Positions 17,233 through 25,748 of a stretch of DNA of 64,000 nucleotides are shown piece after piece. Origin of the DNA: JAKAVN01 sp963796565 (GTDB lineage: Bacteria; Desulfobacterota; Binatia; Binatales; Binataceae); contig CAWCMA010000007.1 of assembly GCA_963796565.1 (NCBI GenBank), forward strand, positions 558,001-622,000. Reading direction: 5' to 3'. Under the pieces are notes generated by a model. The model searched no databases. It was not told the DNA's origin and saw only the letters and a program-made list of their open reading frames with translations. The position numbers and the translations under genes are program-made. Each line of letters begins with the position of its first letter. Within the stretch, counting starts at the first letter, position 1.

Positions 17233-18504
17233 TTGCGTCAAATTCTTGCGACTGAATGGAGAACGGCCAAGGCTGAGGTGAGGGATTTGCATCGAATTGC
17301 TGAAGTGATGGAGCGTCTGGTTTTGACCGCGGGTGCGTATCGGACCGATGGCAACTGGCTTGACCTGGGCCTGATGGGCCGCGCCAGCGAAGTCGGCGAG
17401 ATGGTTGTCAAGTCGGACGGGATGGCGCGTCTGATGCGGTTGCTCGCGCGCTTGAGCGCCCATCGCACGACCGTTTTGATCCATGGTGAGTCGGGGACCG
17501 GCAAGGAACTGGTGGCGCGCGCGGTATGGAACCTGCGCCCGGAGCCGCGCGGGCCCTTCATCACGTTTAATTGTTCCAACCTGGTCGAAACGCTGGCCGA
17601 ATCCCAGCTCTTCGGCCACGTCAAGGGTGCCTTCACCGACGCGCGCGAGGATTCGCAAGGCTATTTCCGGGCGGCCGAGGGGGGAGTGCTGCTCCTCGAC
17701 GAGGTCGGCGAGATGCCGATCGGCCTGCAGGCCAAGCTGCTGCGCGCGGTCGAATACCATGAGGTCCAGCCGATCGGCTCGACCCGCACCCACAAGGTCG
17801 GTGTTCAGATCGTGGCGGCGACCAATCGCGACCTGCGCAAGGCCGTGGAAGAGGGGCGCTTTCGCCCCGACCTGTTTTACCGGCTCAACGTGGCGTCCGT
17901 GGTGGTGCCTCCGCTGCGCGAGCGGCTCGAGGCGATCGACGCGCTGGTGAGCCTTTTCGTCGAGCGCTGCAATCGCGAATTCGGCACCAGCGTCAGGTTC
18001 ATCTCGCGCCGCGCGATGGAGCGTCTGCTCGCCTACGGATGGCCGGGAAATGTGCGGGAGCTGGAGCATGCGATCCGCTGCGCGCTGCTGCTCAGCGATT
18101 CCGACCGTATCGATCTCGAGAATCTCCCAGGCGACGTTCTGGCCGCTCGGTTGCCCTCCAGGCGCGTCGCCGAGACGTCCGCGTCCGACTATTCGCAATC
18201 GGTCGCGGTTGGCCCACAACCTGTCGCGGCCGCGTCGGCGCCCCTCTCTGAGCCGGTTCGTTCCACACCCGCTTCGCTACGTGAGCTCACCCGCGACGCG
18301 CTGGTGAGTGCGCTCAGCCACGCCCGCGGCAATCGGCAGCGCGCCGCGCGGATTCTGGGCGTCTCGCGCACCACGCTCTACCGGATGCTCATGCGCTACG
18401 GTCTCGAGGGCTTCGGGCGCGAGGATGACCGAGTGGATGACCGCGAGAATAACTGTGACGGCTTCGAGCTCCGCCGGGCCGGCCTCAGGCTGGTGAAAGC
18501 GTAA
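17233..18504 (+). CDS. Sigma-54-dependent transcriptional activator (AAA+, Fis-type HTH)
   Basis: Enhancer-binding protein of 423 aa. The AAA+ domain (about residues 50-290) has Walker A GESGTGKE near 84, Walker B LLLDEVGEM, and the arginine-rich sensor region. The sigma-54 contact loop reads GAFTDA (about 132-137) instead of GAFTGA. The C-terminal Fis-type HTH is at about 350-395 (NRQRAARILGVSRTTLYRML). There is no receiver, GAF or PAS domain, only about 50 residues before the ATPase, so its signal input is unknown and may be a partner protein. Start is TTG at 17233; a later ATG is possible. A sigma-54 promoter lies just upstream. Confidence 0.92.
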   Translation: MRQILATEWRTAKAEVRDLHRIAEVMERLVLTAGAYRTDGNWLDLGLMGRASEVGEMVVKSDGMARLMRLLARLSAHRTTVLIHGESGTGKELVARAVWNLRPEPRGPFITFNCSNLVETLAESQLFGHVKGAFTDAREDSQGYFRAAEGGVLLLDEVGEMPIGLQAKLLRAVEYHEVQPIGSTRTHKVGVQIVAATNRDLRKAVEEGRFRPDLFYRLNVASVVVPPLRERLEAIDALVSLFVERCNREFGTSVRFISRRAMERLLAYGWPGNVRELEHAIRCALLLSDSDRIDLENLPGDVLAARLPSRRVAETSASDYSQSVAVGPQPVAAASAPLSEPVRSTPASLRELTRDALVSALSHARGNRQRAARILGVSRTTLYRMLMRYGLEGFGREDDRVDDRENNCDGFELRRAGLRLVKA

Positions 18505-18704
18505 CCAGCGTAACCAGGGAATGGGTAGGGTGGACCGACCGCCCGATACAGCGACCGGAACGATCAGCCGGAACAATCAAAATGCGTCTTGCGCTCTGTG
18601 GGGCTTTACTCGACGCGGCGCGCGGAATCTAATCCGATCGGGCGGCTGCGGCCCCGCAGGCAGCGGCAACTACGGGCAAGTACTTCCGCCAGGAGCAAAG
18701 GAAG

Positions 18705-19151
18705 ATGTCCGATTTCGGATTCACCCACGTCGCGTTGAGCGTCCGCAATCTCACCGAGAGTATCGCGTTCTATACCAAGTACGCGCGCATGCGGCTGGTG
18801 CATCAGCGCGTCGACGCCGACGCCGGAATTGCCGTGGCGTGGATGACCGACGGCACCCGACCCTTCGTGATCGTGCTGGCCGAATGGCGCGAGCAGCGCG
18901 ATCTGCCGCTCGGCCCGTTCGGCCATCTGGGCGTCGGATGCGAAAGCCGCGAAGAAGTCGACCGGCGATGTGCCGAGGCGCGCGCCGAGGGACGGCTCCG
19001 CAGCGGCCCCACCGACACGGGCTATCCGGTCGGCTACTGGGCCTATATCGCGGATCCCGACGGCAACAACCTCGAGGTTTCCTACGGCCAGGATGTCGGC
19101 CTTACGGTGGAGCGCTCGCAGCCGAACCCGGCCCCCAAATCCGCCGGGTGA
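18705..19151 (+). CDS. VOC (glyoxalase/bleomycin resistance) family protein
   Basis: Vicinal oxygen chelate protein of 148 aa. It has paired beta-alpha-beta-beta-beta modules: FTHVALSVRNLTESIAFYTKYARM at the start (metal His in THVAL) and GYWAYIADPDGNNLEVSYGQ at the end (metal Glu in LEVSY). Such proteins act as lyases, isomerases or dioxygenases; the substrate cannot be told. A good SD (AGGAGCAAAGGAAG) precedes the ATG. It converges on the next minus-strand gene with only 6 bp between stops. Confidence 0.8.
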   Translation: MSDFGFTHVALSVRNLTESIAFYTKYARMRLVHQRVDADAGIAVAWMTDGTRPFVIVLAEWREQRDLPLGPFGHLGVGCESREEVDRRCAEARAEGRLRSGPTDTGYPVGYWAYIADPDGNNLEVSYGQDVGLTVERSQPNPAPKSAG

Positions 19152-19157
19152 GGATCG

Positions 19158-19949
19158 TCAGTAGCCGCTGGGCGGGGGTTCCATGTTTTGAGCGGGCGGC
19201 AGCCCGGGGCGTGGAACGTCGGAACCGGCGGGAATCTCGGTTTGCTCATGGGTTTGCGACGGTATGACCACCGCGGGCGCCAGGGGCTCCCCGTTGGGCC
19301 CTGCTCCCCTCACCGGGGGACTGACCACCGGCGTGACGGCGATAGGCTGGGGCGCTCCTCCGAGATTCGGCAGGTAGGCCGTCGCCGGCGCTGGACTCTT
19401 AACGATCCCCTCGCCGATTTCCTGCCACTCGAACAGGCGCCACACATTGTAAGGGCCGGGCGAGTGCACCTGGCCGAGGTTTACCGGGCTTTGCTCGACT
19501 ACCACTCCGGGCGCGATCACGGCGCCATGCATGCCGCGCAGATCATAAACGCCCCGCGGCAGCATCGCCGAAAACGCGCCGTTGGCGTCGGTTCGCATGG
19601 CATAGATGTTCCCGCTGAGCCGGTTCTGGAAATGCAGGTCATGGCCCGCCGGCGACCCCGCCTCCGAGGCGGCCAGGACTCCCGTCACCATCGTGGACAT
19701 CTGCATGGCGGCGGCCTCCGGCGAGGCCATCGCCGGCACCGCGCGCCTGGCGAGCTCGGACGGCTCGCCGGTATGCTCCACCGCATTGGCCGCCCCGGCG
19801 CCGAGCGCGAGCGTTACCGCCAGCGCTATGGTGACGAACGCGGTCATGACCGCGAGGTTGGCCGACGGCATCGCCGACGCAGCTGCCGCAAGTTTCGCCG
19901 TAATCCTGGTCGCGATCGTTTTCGGCCAGCGCATCTTCGTATCGCTCAT
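19158..19949 (-). CDS. Membrane-anchored/secreted protein with carboxypeptidase regulatory-like domain
   Basis: Protein of 263 aa from the ATG at 19949 (MSDTKMRWPK), which has GAGGACGAG about 10 nt upstream; the frame is open to 20027 but lacks such a site. A hydrophobic segment (about residues 33-60) is a signal peptide or anchor. The middle (about 85-160) resembles a carboxypeptidase-regulatory beta sandwich, with GNIYAMRTDANGAFSAMLPRG. The C-terminus is rich in Pro. Function unknown. Confidence 0.6.
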   Translation of the reverse strand: MSDTKMRWPKTIATRITAKLAAAASAMPSANLAVMTAFVTIALAVTLALGAGAANAVEHTGEPSELARRAVPAMASPEAAAMQMSTMVTGVLAASEAGSPAGHDLHFQNRLSGNIYAMRTDANGAFSAMLPRGVYDLRGMHGAVIAPGVVVEQSPVNLGQVHSPGPYNVWRLFEWQEIGEGIVKSPAPATAYLPNLGGAPQPIAVTPVVSPPVRGAGPNGEPLAPAVVIPSQTHEQTEIPAGSDVPRPGLPPAQNMEPPPSGY

Positions 19950-20129
19950 CGGTCTCGTCCTCAAGCTTTGCCCCAGGCGGGCCCGAACTCTGCCTGAAAT
20001 TGTCCCGTCATTTGTGCCATTTGCCATTTGCGCACCATGCGTGCGCCATTTGATGGAATATAGGTCCAGAGCCTATGCTGAATCAAAGCCGGGCACAGGA
20101 AAAGCGCATCGGGAGGGGTAATCCGCAGG

Positions 20130-20489
20130 ATGAAAAAGCTAACTTTTTATCACAACCCTGGATGAGGGAATTCACGCGGCGCGCTGGAGTTGCTGCGCGC
20201 CCGAGGTGTCGAGTTCGACACCGTCGAGTATCTTAAGACTCCCCTCGACCGCACGACGCTCGAGAGCATCGTCGTGATGCTCGATACTCCGCCGGCCGAA
20301 CTGGTGCGCAAGGATCGCCGTTTCGAGGAACTGGGGCTGAAGGCCGCGAACTACGTCACGGCCGAGGACGTGGTCGCGCTGTTGCTGAAGCATCCGGAGC
20401 TGATGCAGCGTCCGGTGATCGTCAAGGGCGGCAAGGCAGTGATCGCTCGCCCACCCGAGCGGCTGCTGCCGCTGCTTGAAGTGAAGTGA
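20130..20489 (+). CDS. arsC: Selenocysteine-containing arsenate reductase (ArsC family, UGA at codon 12)
   Basis: ArsC-type arsenate reductase of 119 aa, read with TGA at 20163-20165 as selenocysteine. The N-terminus is MKKLTFYHNPG-U-GNSRGAL, matching the HNPxCxxSR catalytic loop, with Sec exactly where Cys12 lies in R773 ArsC. His8, Arg60 (VRKD), Arg94 (QRPV) and Arg107 (ARPP) also sit at the R773 residue numbers, so the chain aligns without gaps. The SD GGGAGGGG is about 10 nt before the ATG. A hairpin in the right position for a bacterial SECIS follows the TGA. The reaction would be glutaredoxin/glutathione-dependent reduction of arsenate to arsenite, though Sec could alter this. No other ars gene is adjacent. 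The alternative, a pseudogene with one nonsense mutation, is unlikely given the position and hairpin. An internal TTG at 20190 would remove the active site. Confidence 0.85.
20175..20203 (+). promoter_or_regulatory. Candidate bacterial SECIS element
   Basis: GGCGCGC (20178-20184) pairs perfectly with GCGCGCC (20195-20201). Two more pairs (20175/20203 and 20176/20202) form if C20177 bulges. The apical loop is TGGAGTTGCT, with U first and GG next. The loop begins 19 nt after the TGA, inside the 16-37 nt window known for bacterial SECIS elements, and the loop guanines fit the SelB-binding pattern. Confidence 0.75.
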
Positions 20490-20509
20490 GCGGTCGCGAA
20501 GCTTATCGA

Positions 20510-20746
20510 TTAGGACGGTTTGCCGGCGGCGGCCGCCGTGTATCGCGCCTGGGCGCCCGGAGCGACCTTGGTCACCCGGCCGCTGCGGATGCATCGCGTG
20601 CAGACCAGGATTCGCTTGACTCCGCCGCCAGCCGCCGAGCGCACTTCCTGAAGATTGGGTTGCCATCGGCGCTTGGTCTTATTGTTGGCGTGGCTTACGT
20701 TATTGCCGACCGAGGGGCGTTTTCCGCAAAAGGCACAGGTTCGCAT
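20510..20746 (-). CDS. rpmB: 50S ribosomal protein L28
   Basis: Large-subunit ribosomal protein, 78 aa. It begins MRTCAFCGKRPSVGNNVSHA, with the conserved N-terminal GKRP...GNxVSHAxNKTKR pattern. Two Cys pairs (CAFC, CTRC) make it a zinc-binding type. It is a single gene facing away from the SDR gene across about 220 bp. Confidence 0.95.
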   Translation of the reverse strand: MRTCAFCGKRPSVGNNVSHANNKTKRRWQPNLQEVRSAAGGGVKRILVCTRCIRSGRVTKVAPGAQARYTAAAAGKPS

Positions 20747-20970
20747 CTGTTGTTCCGCTTGATTGGTCTTTGACTGGCGCTCGATTCGCGCTTGATTAGC
20801 GATCGATAAAACCGATTAAACTGGCTGATTGGATTTGAGTCGAGGATTCACCATATCCGCTTGGGCGGCCTGATAAAAGAGGCCGCCGCTCAAAGGATGG
20901 CGAGCACCATCCCTGAGCCGGGCATATCCCCAAGCATACCCCCAAAATCCCCCAAGGAGGGCATCCCACG

Positions 20971-21732
20971 ATGGCTGTGCTGTTGGACGGCAAGGTTGCG
21001 CTGATTACTGGCGCGGGCTCGGGTATCGGGCGCGCGACGTCGCTTATTTTCGCGCGCGAGGGCGCGAGACTGGTGCTCGCGGATATCGTCGCGGAGGGCG
21101 GCGAAGAAACGCTCCGGATGGTCAAGCAGGTGGGCGCCGAGGCGATTTTCGTGCGCACCGACGTCTCCAAACTGACCGAGGTCGAGGCGTTGGTCGCCAA
21201 GGTCATCTCGACCTGGGGCCGGATCGATTGCGCATTCAACAATGCCGGGATCGACGGCAAGATGGCCAAGCTGGCCGAATGCACCGAGGAAACCTGGAAC
21301 CGCACCATCGCGATCAACCTGACCGGCGTTTTCTTCTGTATGAAGGCCGAAATTCCGCACATGCTGCGCCAGGGCGGCGGCGCGATCGTCAACACCGCCT
21401 CGGTCGCCGGGCTTACGGGCTCGCCGGGGCTTCCGGCCTACGTGGCGAGCAAGCACGGTGTGGTCGGTCTGACGCGGGCGGCAGCGATCGAGTACGGCCG
21501 CGAAAAAATCCGGGTAAATTGCGTATGTCCGGGGCCGATCCATACGCCGATGCTTGGTCGCCTGCTGACCGGCCGCCCCGAGATGGAACAGCGCTTCGCC
21601 TCCGCCGAACCGCTCAAGCGCCTGGGCGAGCCGGCCGAAATCGGCGAGGCGGTCGCCTGGCTGTGCTCGGACGCGGCGTCCTACGTTACCGGCCACGCGA
21701 TGCCGGTCGACGGGGGATACATGGCGAAGTGA
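20971..21732 (+). CDS. SDR family NAD(P)-dependent oxidoreductase
   Basis: Classical short-chain dehydrogenase of 253 aa. Cofactor motif TGAGSGIG is near residues 12-19, NNAG near 90, the catalytic YVASK (Tyr about 156, Lys about 160) follows, and PGPIHTPML comes next. An acidic residue at the end of the second strand (LADI) suggests NAD(H). The substrate is unknown. AAGGAGG lies 9 nt upstream of the ATG. Confidence 0.88.
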   Translation: MAVLLDGKVALITGAGSGIGRATSLIFAREGARLVLADIVAEGGEETLRMVKQVGAEAIFVRTDVSKLTEVEALVAKVISTWGRIDCAFNNAGIDGKMAKLAECTEETWNRTIAINLTGVFFCMKAEIPHMLRQGGGAIVNTASVAGLTGSPGLPAYVASKHGVVGLTRAAAIEYGREKIRVNCVCPGPIHTPMLGRLLTGRPEMEQRFASAEPLKRLGEPAEIGEAVAWLCSDAASYVTGHAMPVDGGYMAK

Positions 21733-21828
21733 CGGCGGCGCCGCGCTTGAGTCGGCCGCGCAAACATTCCATTCTTTTGCCATGCTTTTGCCATCGGTTA
21801 GCGATCTCGTCGGAGGATGGGGCCTGAG

Positions 21829-23727
21829 ATGGCGGAGCGGCTGATCCATATTCTCCCCGAGCAGGTCGCCAGCCAGATTGCGGCGGGCGAGGTTGTCGAG
21901 CGGCCGGCCTCGGCGCTCAAGGAGCTGGTCGAGAACTCGCTCGACGCCGGCGCCAAGACGATAAGCGTCGAGATCGAGCGCGGCGGCGCCGGGCTTATCG
22001 CGGTCGGCGACGACGGCTGCGGGATGGGCCGCGAGGATGCGATCGTCTCGCTGCGCCGTCATGCGACCTCCAAGATTCGCGACGCCAGCGACCTCTCGGC
22101 GATTCGCACGATGGGCTTTCGCGGCGAGGCGCTGGCCTCTATCGCCAGCGTCGCGCGGATGCGGATGGTCACGCGGCGGGCTGCCGATCTCGCAGGAGTG
22201 GAAATCGTCGCCGAGGGCGGCGAGATCGCGACCACGCGCGAATGCGCCGCCGCGACCGGCACCCGAATCGAGGTGCGCGAGCTTTTTTTCAACACCCCGG
22301 CGCGGCTCAAGTTCCTCAAGACCGTCGCCACCGAGCAGGGCGCGGCGGCCGAGGTGATCGCGCGCCTGGCGATCGCCCATTGGCGCGTCGCCTTCAAACT
22401 CGCCGCCGACGGCCGGCTCGTCTACGACCTTGCGCGCGCGGCCTCGGTGCTCGAGCGGATGCGCCAGCTTTATGGATCGAAGGTCGCGTCGCGGATGCTG
22501 CCCTTCGATTCCCAGCGCGCCGGCGCGCGGGTCTTCGGGCTCGCCAGCATGAGCCAGGATTCCTATCCGACTCCGCGCATGGTCTTCACTTTCGTCAACC
22601 GGCGCGCGGTGCGCGACCGCGTGCTCCAGCGCGCGGTCACCCAGGCCTACGACACGCTCATCCCGCGCGGGCGCTATCCGGCGGTCGCCATGTTCGTCGA
22701 GATGCGCCCCGAGGATGTCGACGTCAACGTTCATCCGATGAAGACTGAGGTACGCTTTCGCAACTCGGGTGCGGTTTTCGAGGCGGTCTACCACGCGCTG
22801 CGCGAGCGGCTCGCCGATCAGACGATCAACGTCCCGGCGACCAACGTCGCGGGGGCCGCCGCGCCGCAGCGTCCCGAGTCGATCGGCGCGCCGACGCTAC
22901 ATTCAGAAGCGCCCTCGGGCACCGCACGGGCGCTCCGCCTGGTGCCCGACGCGCCGGCTGTCGCGCGCGCCGAGCAACGCGCGCTTGGTTTGGGATGGGG
23001 TTCGAGCACGGCAACCGAGGTCGCGGCGCTCTACGACGCGGCGGCCGGCGATTCCGCGGCGCCGGCAATCCCGGCAACTCCAACGATAAATGGCGGCGGC
23101 GGCGCGCAGGTCGTACCGCTTGGCCATCCCGGCGAGAAGCGGATCCCGATGTACTCGCGCCTGCGCGTCATCGGGCAGCTCTTCGCCGGCTACATCGCGC
23201 TCGAGGGCGAGGACGGCCTCATCCTGGTCGACCAGCACGCGGCGCACGAGCGGGTCACCTTCGAAAAGCTGCGCGCCGAGCTGCGCGCCGGCGGCATCCG
23301 GGTACAGGCGGTGCTCACGCCCGTGCCGATCGAGCTCAACCCGGCCCGCGCCCCCCAAGTCCATCAGGCGTTGAGCGAGTTTCGTGCGATGGGCTTCGAT
23401 CTCGAGCCATTCGGACAGGCGACGCTGTTGCTCAAAGGCGCACCCGCGGTCTTCGGCGCCGACGGTGGTGCGCGGCTGCTGGCCGAGATGATCGACGCGA
23501 TGGGTGAGGACGGTTTCCGGCCCGGAGGTGCGACGGCGTTCGAGGACTTGCTCAAACAACTCGCCTGCCACGGCTCGGTGCGGGTGGGTCGCATGCTCAA
23601 GGAGCCGGAAATCTCGGCACTGCTTGAAGAACTCGACCGCACCGAGTTCAAGACCAATTGCCCGCATGGGCGCCCGGTCCATATCCAGTGGAACCGCGGG
23701 CTTATCGAGCGGATGTTCCGCCGGTAG
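21829..23727 (+). CDS. mutL: DNA mismatch repair protein MutL
   Basis: Mismatch repair matchmaker ATPase, 632 aa. The GHKL ATPase domain shows ELVENSLDAGA, DDGCGM and GFRGEALASIASV in the first 110 residues. A linker with Ala/Pro low complexity (about 340-430) leads to the C-terminal dimerisation domain (about 440-632). The C-terminal domain has DQHAAHERV, a weak CHGSVRVG pattern and CPHGRP, elements of the metal site seen in endonuclease-proficient MutL. The ATG at 21829 has GGAGG 12 nt upstream; the ATG at 21817 lies too close to it. It leads the mutL-miaA-accA run. Confidence 0.95.
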   Translation: MAERLIHILPEQVASQIAAGEVVERPASALKELVENSLDAGAKTISVEIERGGAGLIAVGDDGCGMGREDAIVSLRRHATSKIRDASDLSAIRTMGFRGEALASIASVARMRMVTRRAADLAGVEIVAEGGEIATTRECAAATGTRIEVRELFFNTPARLKFLKTVATEQGAAAEVIARLAIAHWRVAFKLAADGRLVYDLARAASVLERMRQLYGSKVASRMLPFDSQRAGARVFGLASMSQDSYPTPRMVFTFVNRRAVRDRVLQRAVTQAYDTLIPRGRYPAVAMFVEMRPEDVDVNVHPMKTEVRFRNSGAVFEAVYHALRERLADQTINVPATNVAGAAAPQRPESIGAPTLHSEAPSGTARALRLVPDAPAVARAEQRALGLGWGSSTATEVAALYDAAAGDSAAPAIPATPTINGGGGAQVVPLGHPGEKRIPMYSRLRVIGQLFAGYIALEGEDGLILVDQHAAHERVTFEKLRAELRAGGIRVQAVLTPVPIELNPARAPQVHQALSEFRAMGFDLEPFGQATLLLKGAPAVFGADGGARLLAEMIDAMGEDGFRPGGATAFEDLLKQLACHGSVRVGRMLKEPEISALLEELDRTEFKTNCPHGRPVHIQWNRGLIERMFRR

Positions 23728-23730
23728 GCG

Positions 23731-24747
23731 ATGAACCACGCGGCGACAGTTATCAGCGCGGCGGCGATCGACGACGGCCACGCGGACTCGCGGGCGAAAC
23801 TTGTGGCGGACGCGATCCGGGTCGGCTTCATCGTGGGGCCGACCGGCGTAGGCAAATCAGCCGCAGCGATGGCGCTCGCCGAGCGCCTCAACGCGGAAAT
23901 CGTCAACGCCGACTCGCGCCAGGTCTACCGCGGGATGAATATCGGCACGGCCAAGCCGAGCGCCGAGGATCGCCGCCGTGTGCCGCATCACCTGCTCGAC
24001 GTCCGCGCGATCGACGAACCGCTCGACGTGGCGGAGTTCTTAAGGCTCGCGCGCGCGGCGATTGCGGAAGTCGCGTCGCGCGGCCGCAGCGTGATGGTGG
24101 TTGGAGGCAGCGGCTTTTATCTACGCGTGTTGCGCGGCGGAATCTTCGCCGGGCCGGCCGCGGCGCCCGAGGTGCGTTGCGAGCTCGAGGCGCTCGCCGC
24201 CCGGCACGGGGTGGAATATCTGCACGCGCGCCTGGCCGAGGTCGACGCGCCGTCAGCCGAGCGCATCGGCCATCGCGACCTTTATCGGATCGTGCGCGCG
24301 CTCGAGGTCTTCCGGTTGACGGGCCAGCCGATGAGCGCCCATCAGCAAAGCCATCGCTTCGCCGCGCGCGAGTATGAGACGCTGACGGTCGGCCTCGCGA
24401 TGGAGCGCAGGCGCCTGTACGAGTCGATCAATCGGCGCTTCGACGAGATGGTCGAGCGCGGACTGGAGAATGAAGTGCGCGCGCTGCTCGCGGCCGGATG
24501 CAATCCCGGGGAGGCTCCCCTGCGTACCGTCGGCTATCGGCAAATTGCCGCCGCCGTGCGCGGCGAGATGACGCTGGGCGAGGCAATCGAGCTCGCCAAG
24601 CGCGACACCCGCCGGCTCGCCAAGCGCCAGCTCACCTGGTTTCGCGCCGATCCGGAGATCGTGTGGGTTGACGCGGAGCGCGGGCTTCAGGAAGCTTTCA
24701 GCATGCTGGGTGCATTTTTCGCGCGCCCGCGGGCGGCGAGCCGCTGA
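23731..24747 (+). CDS. miaA: tRNA dimethylallyltransferase MiaA
   Basis: Transfers a dimethylallyl group to A37 of tRNAs reading UNN codons, 338 aa. P-loop GPTGVGKS is at residues 36-43, followed by NADSRQVYRGMNIGTAKPS and VGGSGFYLRVL. It begins 3 nt after the mutL stop, so the two are translationally linked; mutL-miaA is a widely conserved pair. Confidence 0.95.
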   Translation: MNHAATVISAAAIDDGHADSRAKLVADAIRVGFIVGPTGVGKSAAAMALAERLNAEIVNADSRQVYRGMNIGTAKPSAEDRRRVPHHLLDVRAIDEPLDVAEFLRLARAAIAEVASRGRSVMVVGGSGFYLRVLRGGIFAGPAAAPEVRCELEALAARHGVEYLHARLAEVDAPSAERIGHRDLYRIVRALEVFRLTGQPMSAHQQSHRFAAREYETLTVGLAMERRRLYESINRRFDEMVERGLENEVRALLAAGCNPGEAPLRTVGYRQIAAAVRGEMTLGEAIELAKRDTRRLAKRQLTWFRADPEIVWVDAERGLQEAFSMLGAFFARPRAASR

Positions 24748-24764
24748 ACAGGTCATCCTTGATT

Positions 24765-25688
24765 ATGGCAACTTCGATCCGTACCCAGACGCGCGCTGCG
24801 AATTCTCGCGGGAGCAATATCGCCGCCGACGCCAAGGATTCGTCCGCCGCAGGCGCGCCCCCGACGGCTGCTCTGAGCGCCATCGAGCGCGTCCGTCTGG
24901 CGCGCAATCCGTCGCGGCCCCAGACCCTGGATTATGTCGAGCACCTGATGCGCGACTTTTTCGAGATTCACGGCGATCGCCGCTTCTCCGACGACGGCGC
25001 GATCGTGGCGGGTTTGGCCTACTTCGGGCGTCGCGCGGTCGCGATCGTCGGCCATCAGCGCGGCCGTTCGACCCAGGAGCGGATCCGGCGCAATTTCGGC
25101 AAACCCCATCCCGAGGGTTACCGCAAGGCGGCGCGGATGTACGATCTGGCGAGCCGCATGGGACTGCCGCTCATCACATTTATCGATACGCAGGGCGCGG
25201 AACCAGGGCTGGGCGCGGAGGAGCGCGGACAGGCCGAGGCGATCGCCGCCAATCTGGAGCTGATGATGCGGCTGGAAGTGCCTGTCGTCGCCTGCGTGAT
25301 CGGCGAGGGCGGCTCGGGCGGGGCGCTCGCGCTGGGCGTGGCCAACGTCGTCCTGATGCAGGAGAACGCTTGTTATTCGGTGATCACTCCCGAGGGATGC
25401 GCGGCGATCTTGTGGCGCGAGGGCGGTCCGGAGCGGGTGGCGGACGCGGCCGCGGCGCTCAAGCTCTCGGCGCCCGACCTGCTGCGTCTTGGAGTGGCCG
25501 ACGAGGTGGTGCCGGAGCCGCCCGGCGGGGCGCATCAGGACCCGGCGCGCGCCGCGCGCGAGCTGGGTCGCGCGATCGAACGTCAGCTCGCGCGCCTCTC
25601 GCGGCTCTCGCCGATTGGACTGCGCCGCGATCGCGAGAAGAAGTTCGCTGCTATGGGCGCGGCATACGTTTCAGGAACCGCGCGTTGA
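24765..25688 (+). CDS. accA: Acetyl-CoA carboxylase carboxyltransferase subunit alpha
   Basis: Alpha subunit (307 aa from the ATG at 24765) of the carboxyltransferase that makes malonyl-CoA. Signatures are DRRFSDDGAIVAGLA, GHQRGRSTQERIRRNFG and the oxyanion segment GEGGSGGALALG. An upstream TTG at 24759 is in frame but is less likely. accD is not in the window. Confidence 0.93.
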   Translation: MATSIRTQTRAANSRGSNIAADAKDSSAAGAPPTAALSAIERVRLARNPSRPQTLDYVEHLMRDFFEIHGDRRFSDDGAIVAGLAYFGRRAVAIVGHQRGRSTQERIRRNFGKPHPEGYRKAARMYDLASRMGLPLITFIDTQGAEPGLGAEERGQAEAIAANLELMMRLEVPVVACVIGEGGSGGALALGVANVVLMQENACYSVITPEGCAAILWREGGPERVADAAAALKLSAPDLLRLGVADEVVPEPPGGAHQDPARAARELGRAIERQLARLSRLSPIGLRRDREKKFAAMGAAYVSGTAR

Positions 25689-25748
25689 AAAATCGGCGCC
25701 GGTTGGGCTAGCGCTCTCTTCCGACATTTCGATATAACCTCGCCCGAT

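Noticed and set aside
20163..20165. TGA as a nonsense mutation making arsC a pseudogene
   Set aside because: It hits exactly the catalytic Cys codon, the rest of the frame is intact and a SECIS-like hairpin follows. Selenocysteine explains all three facts.
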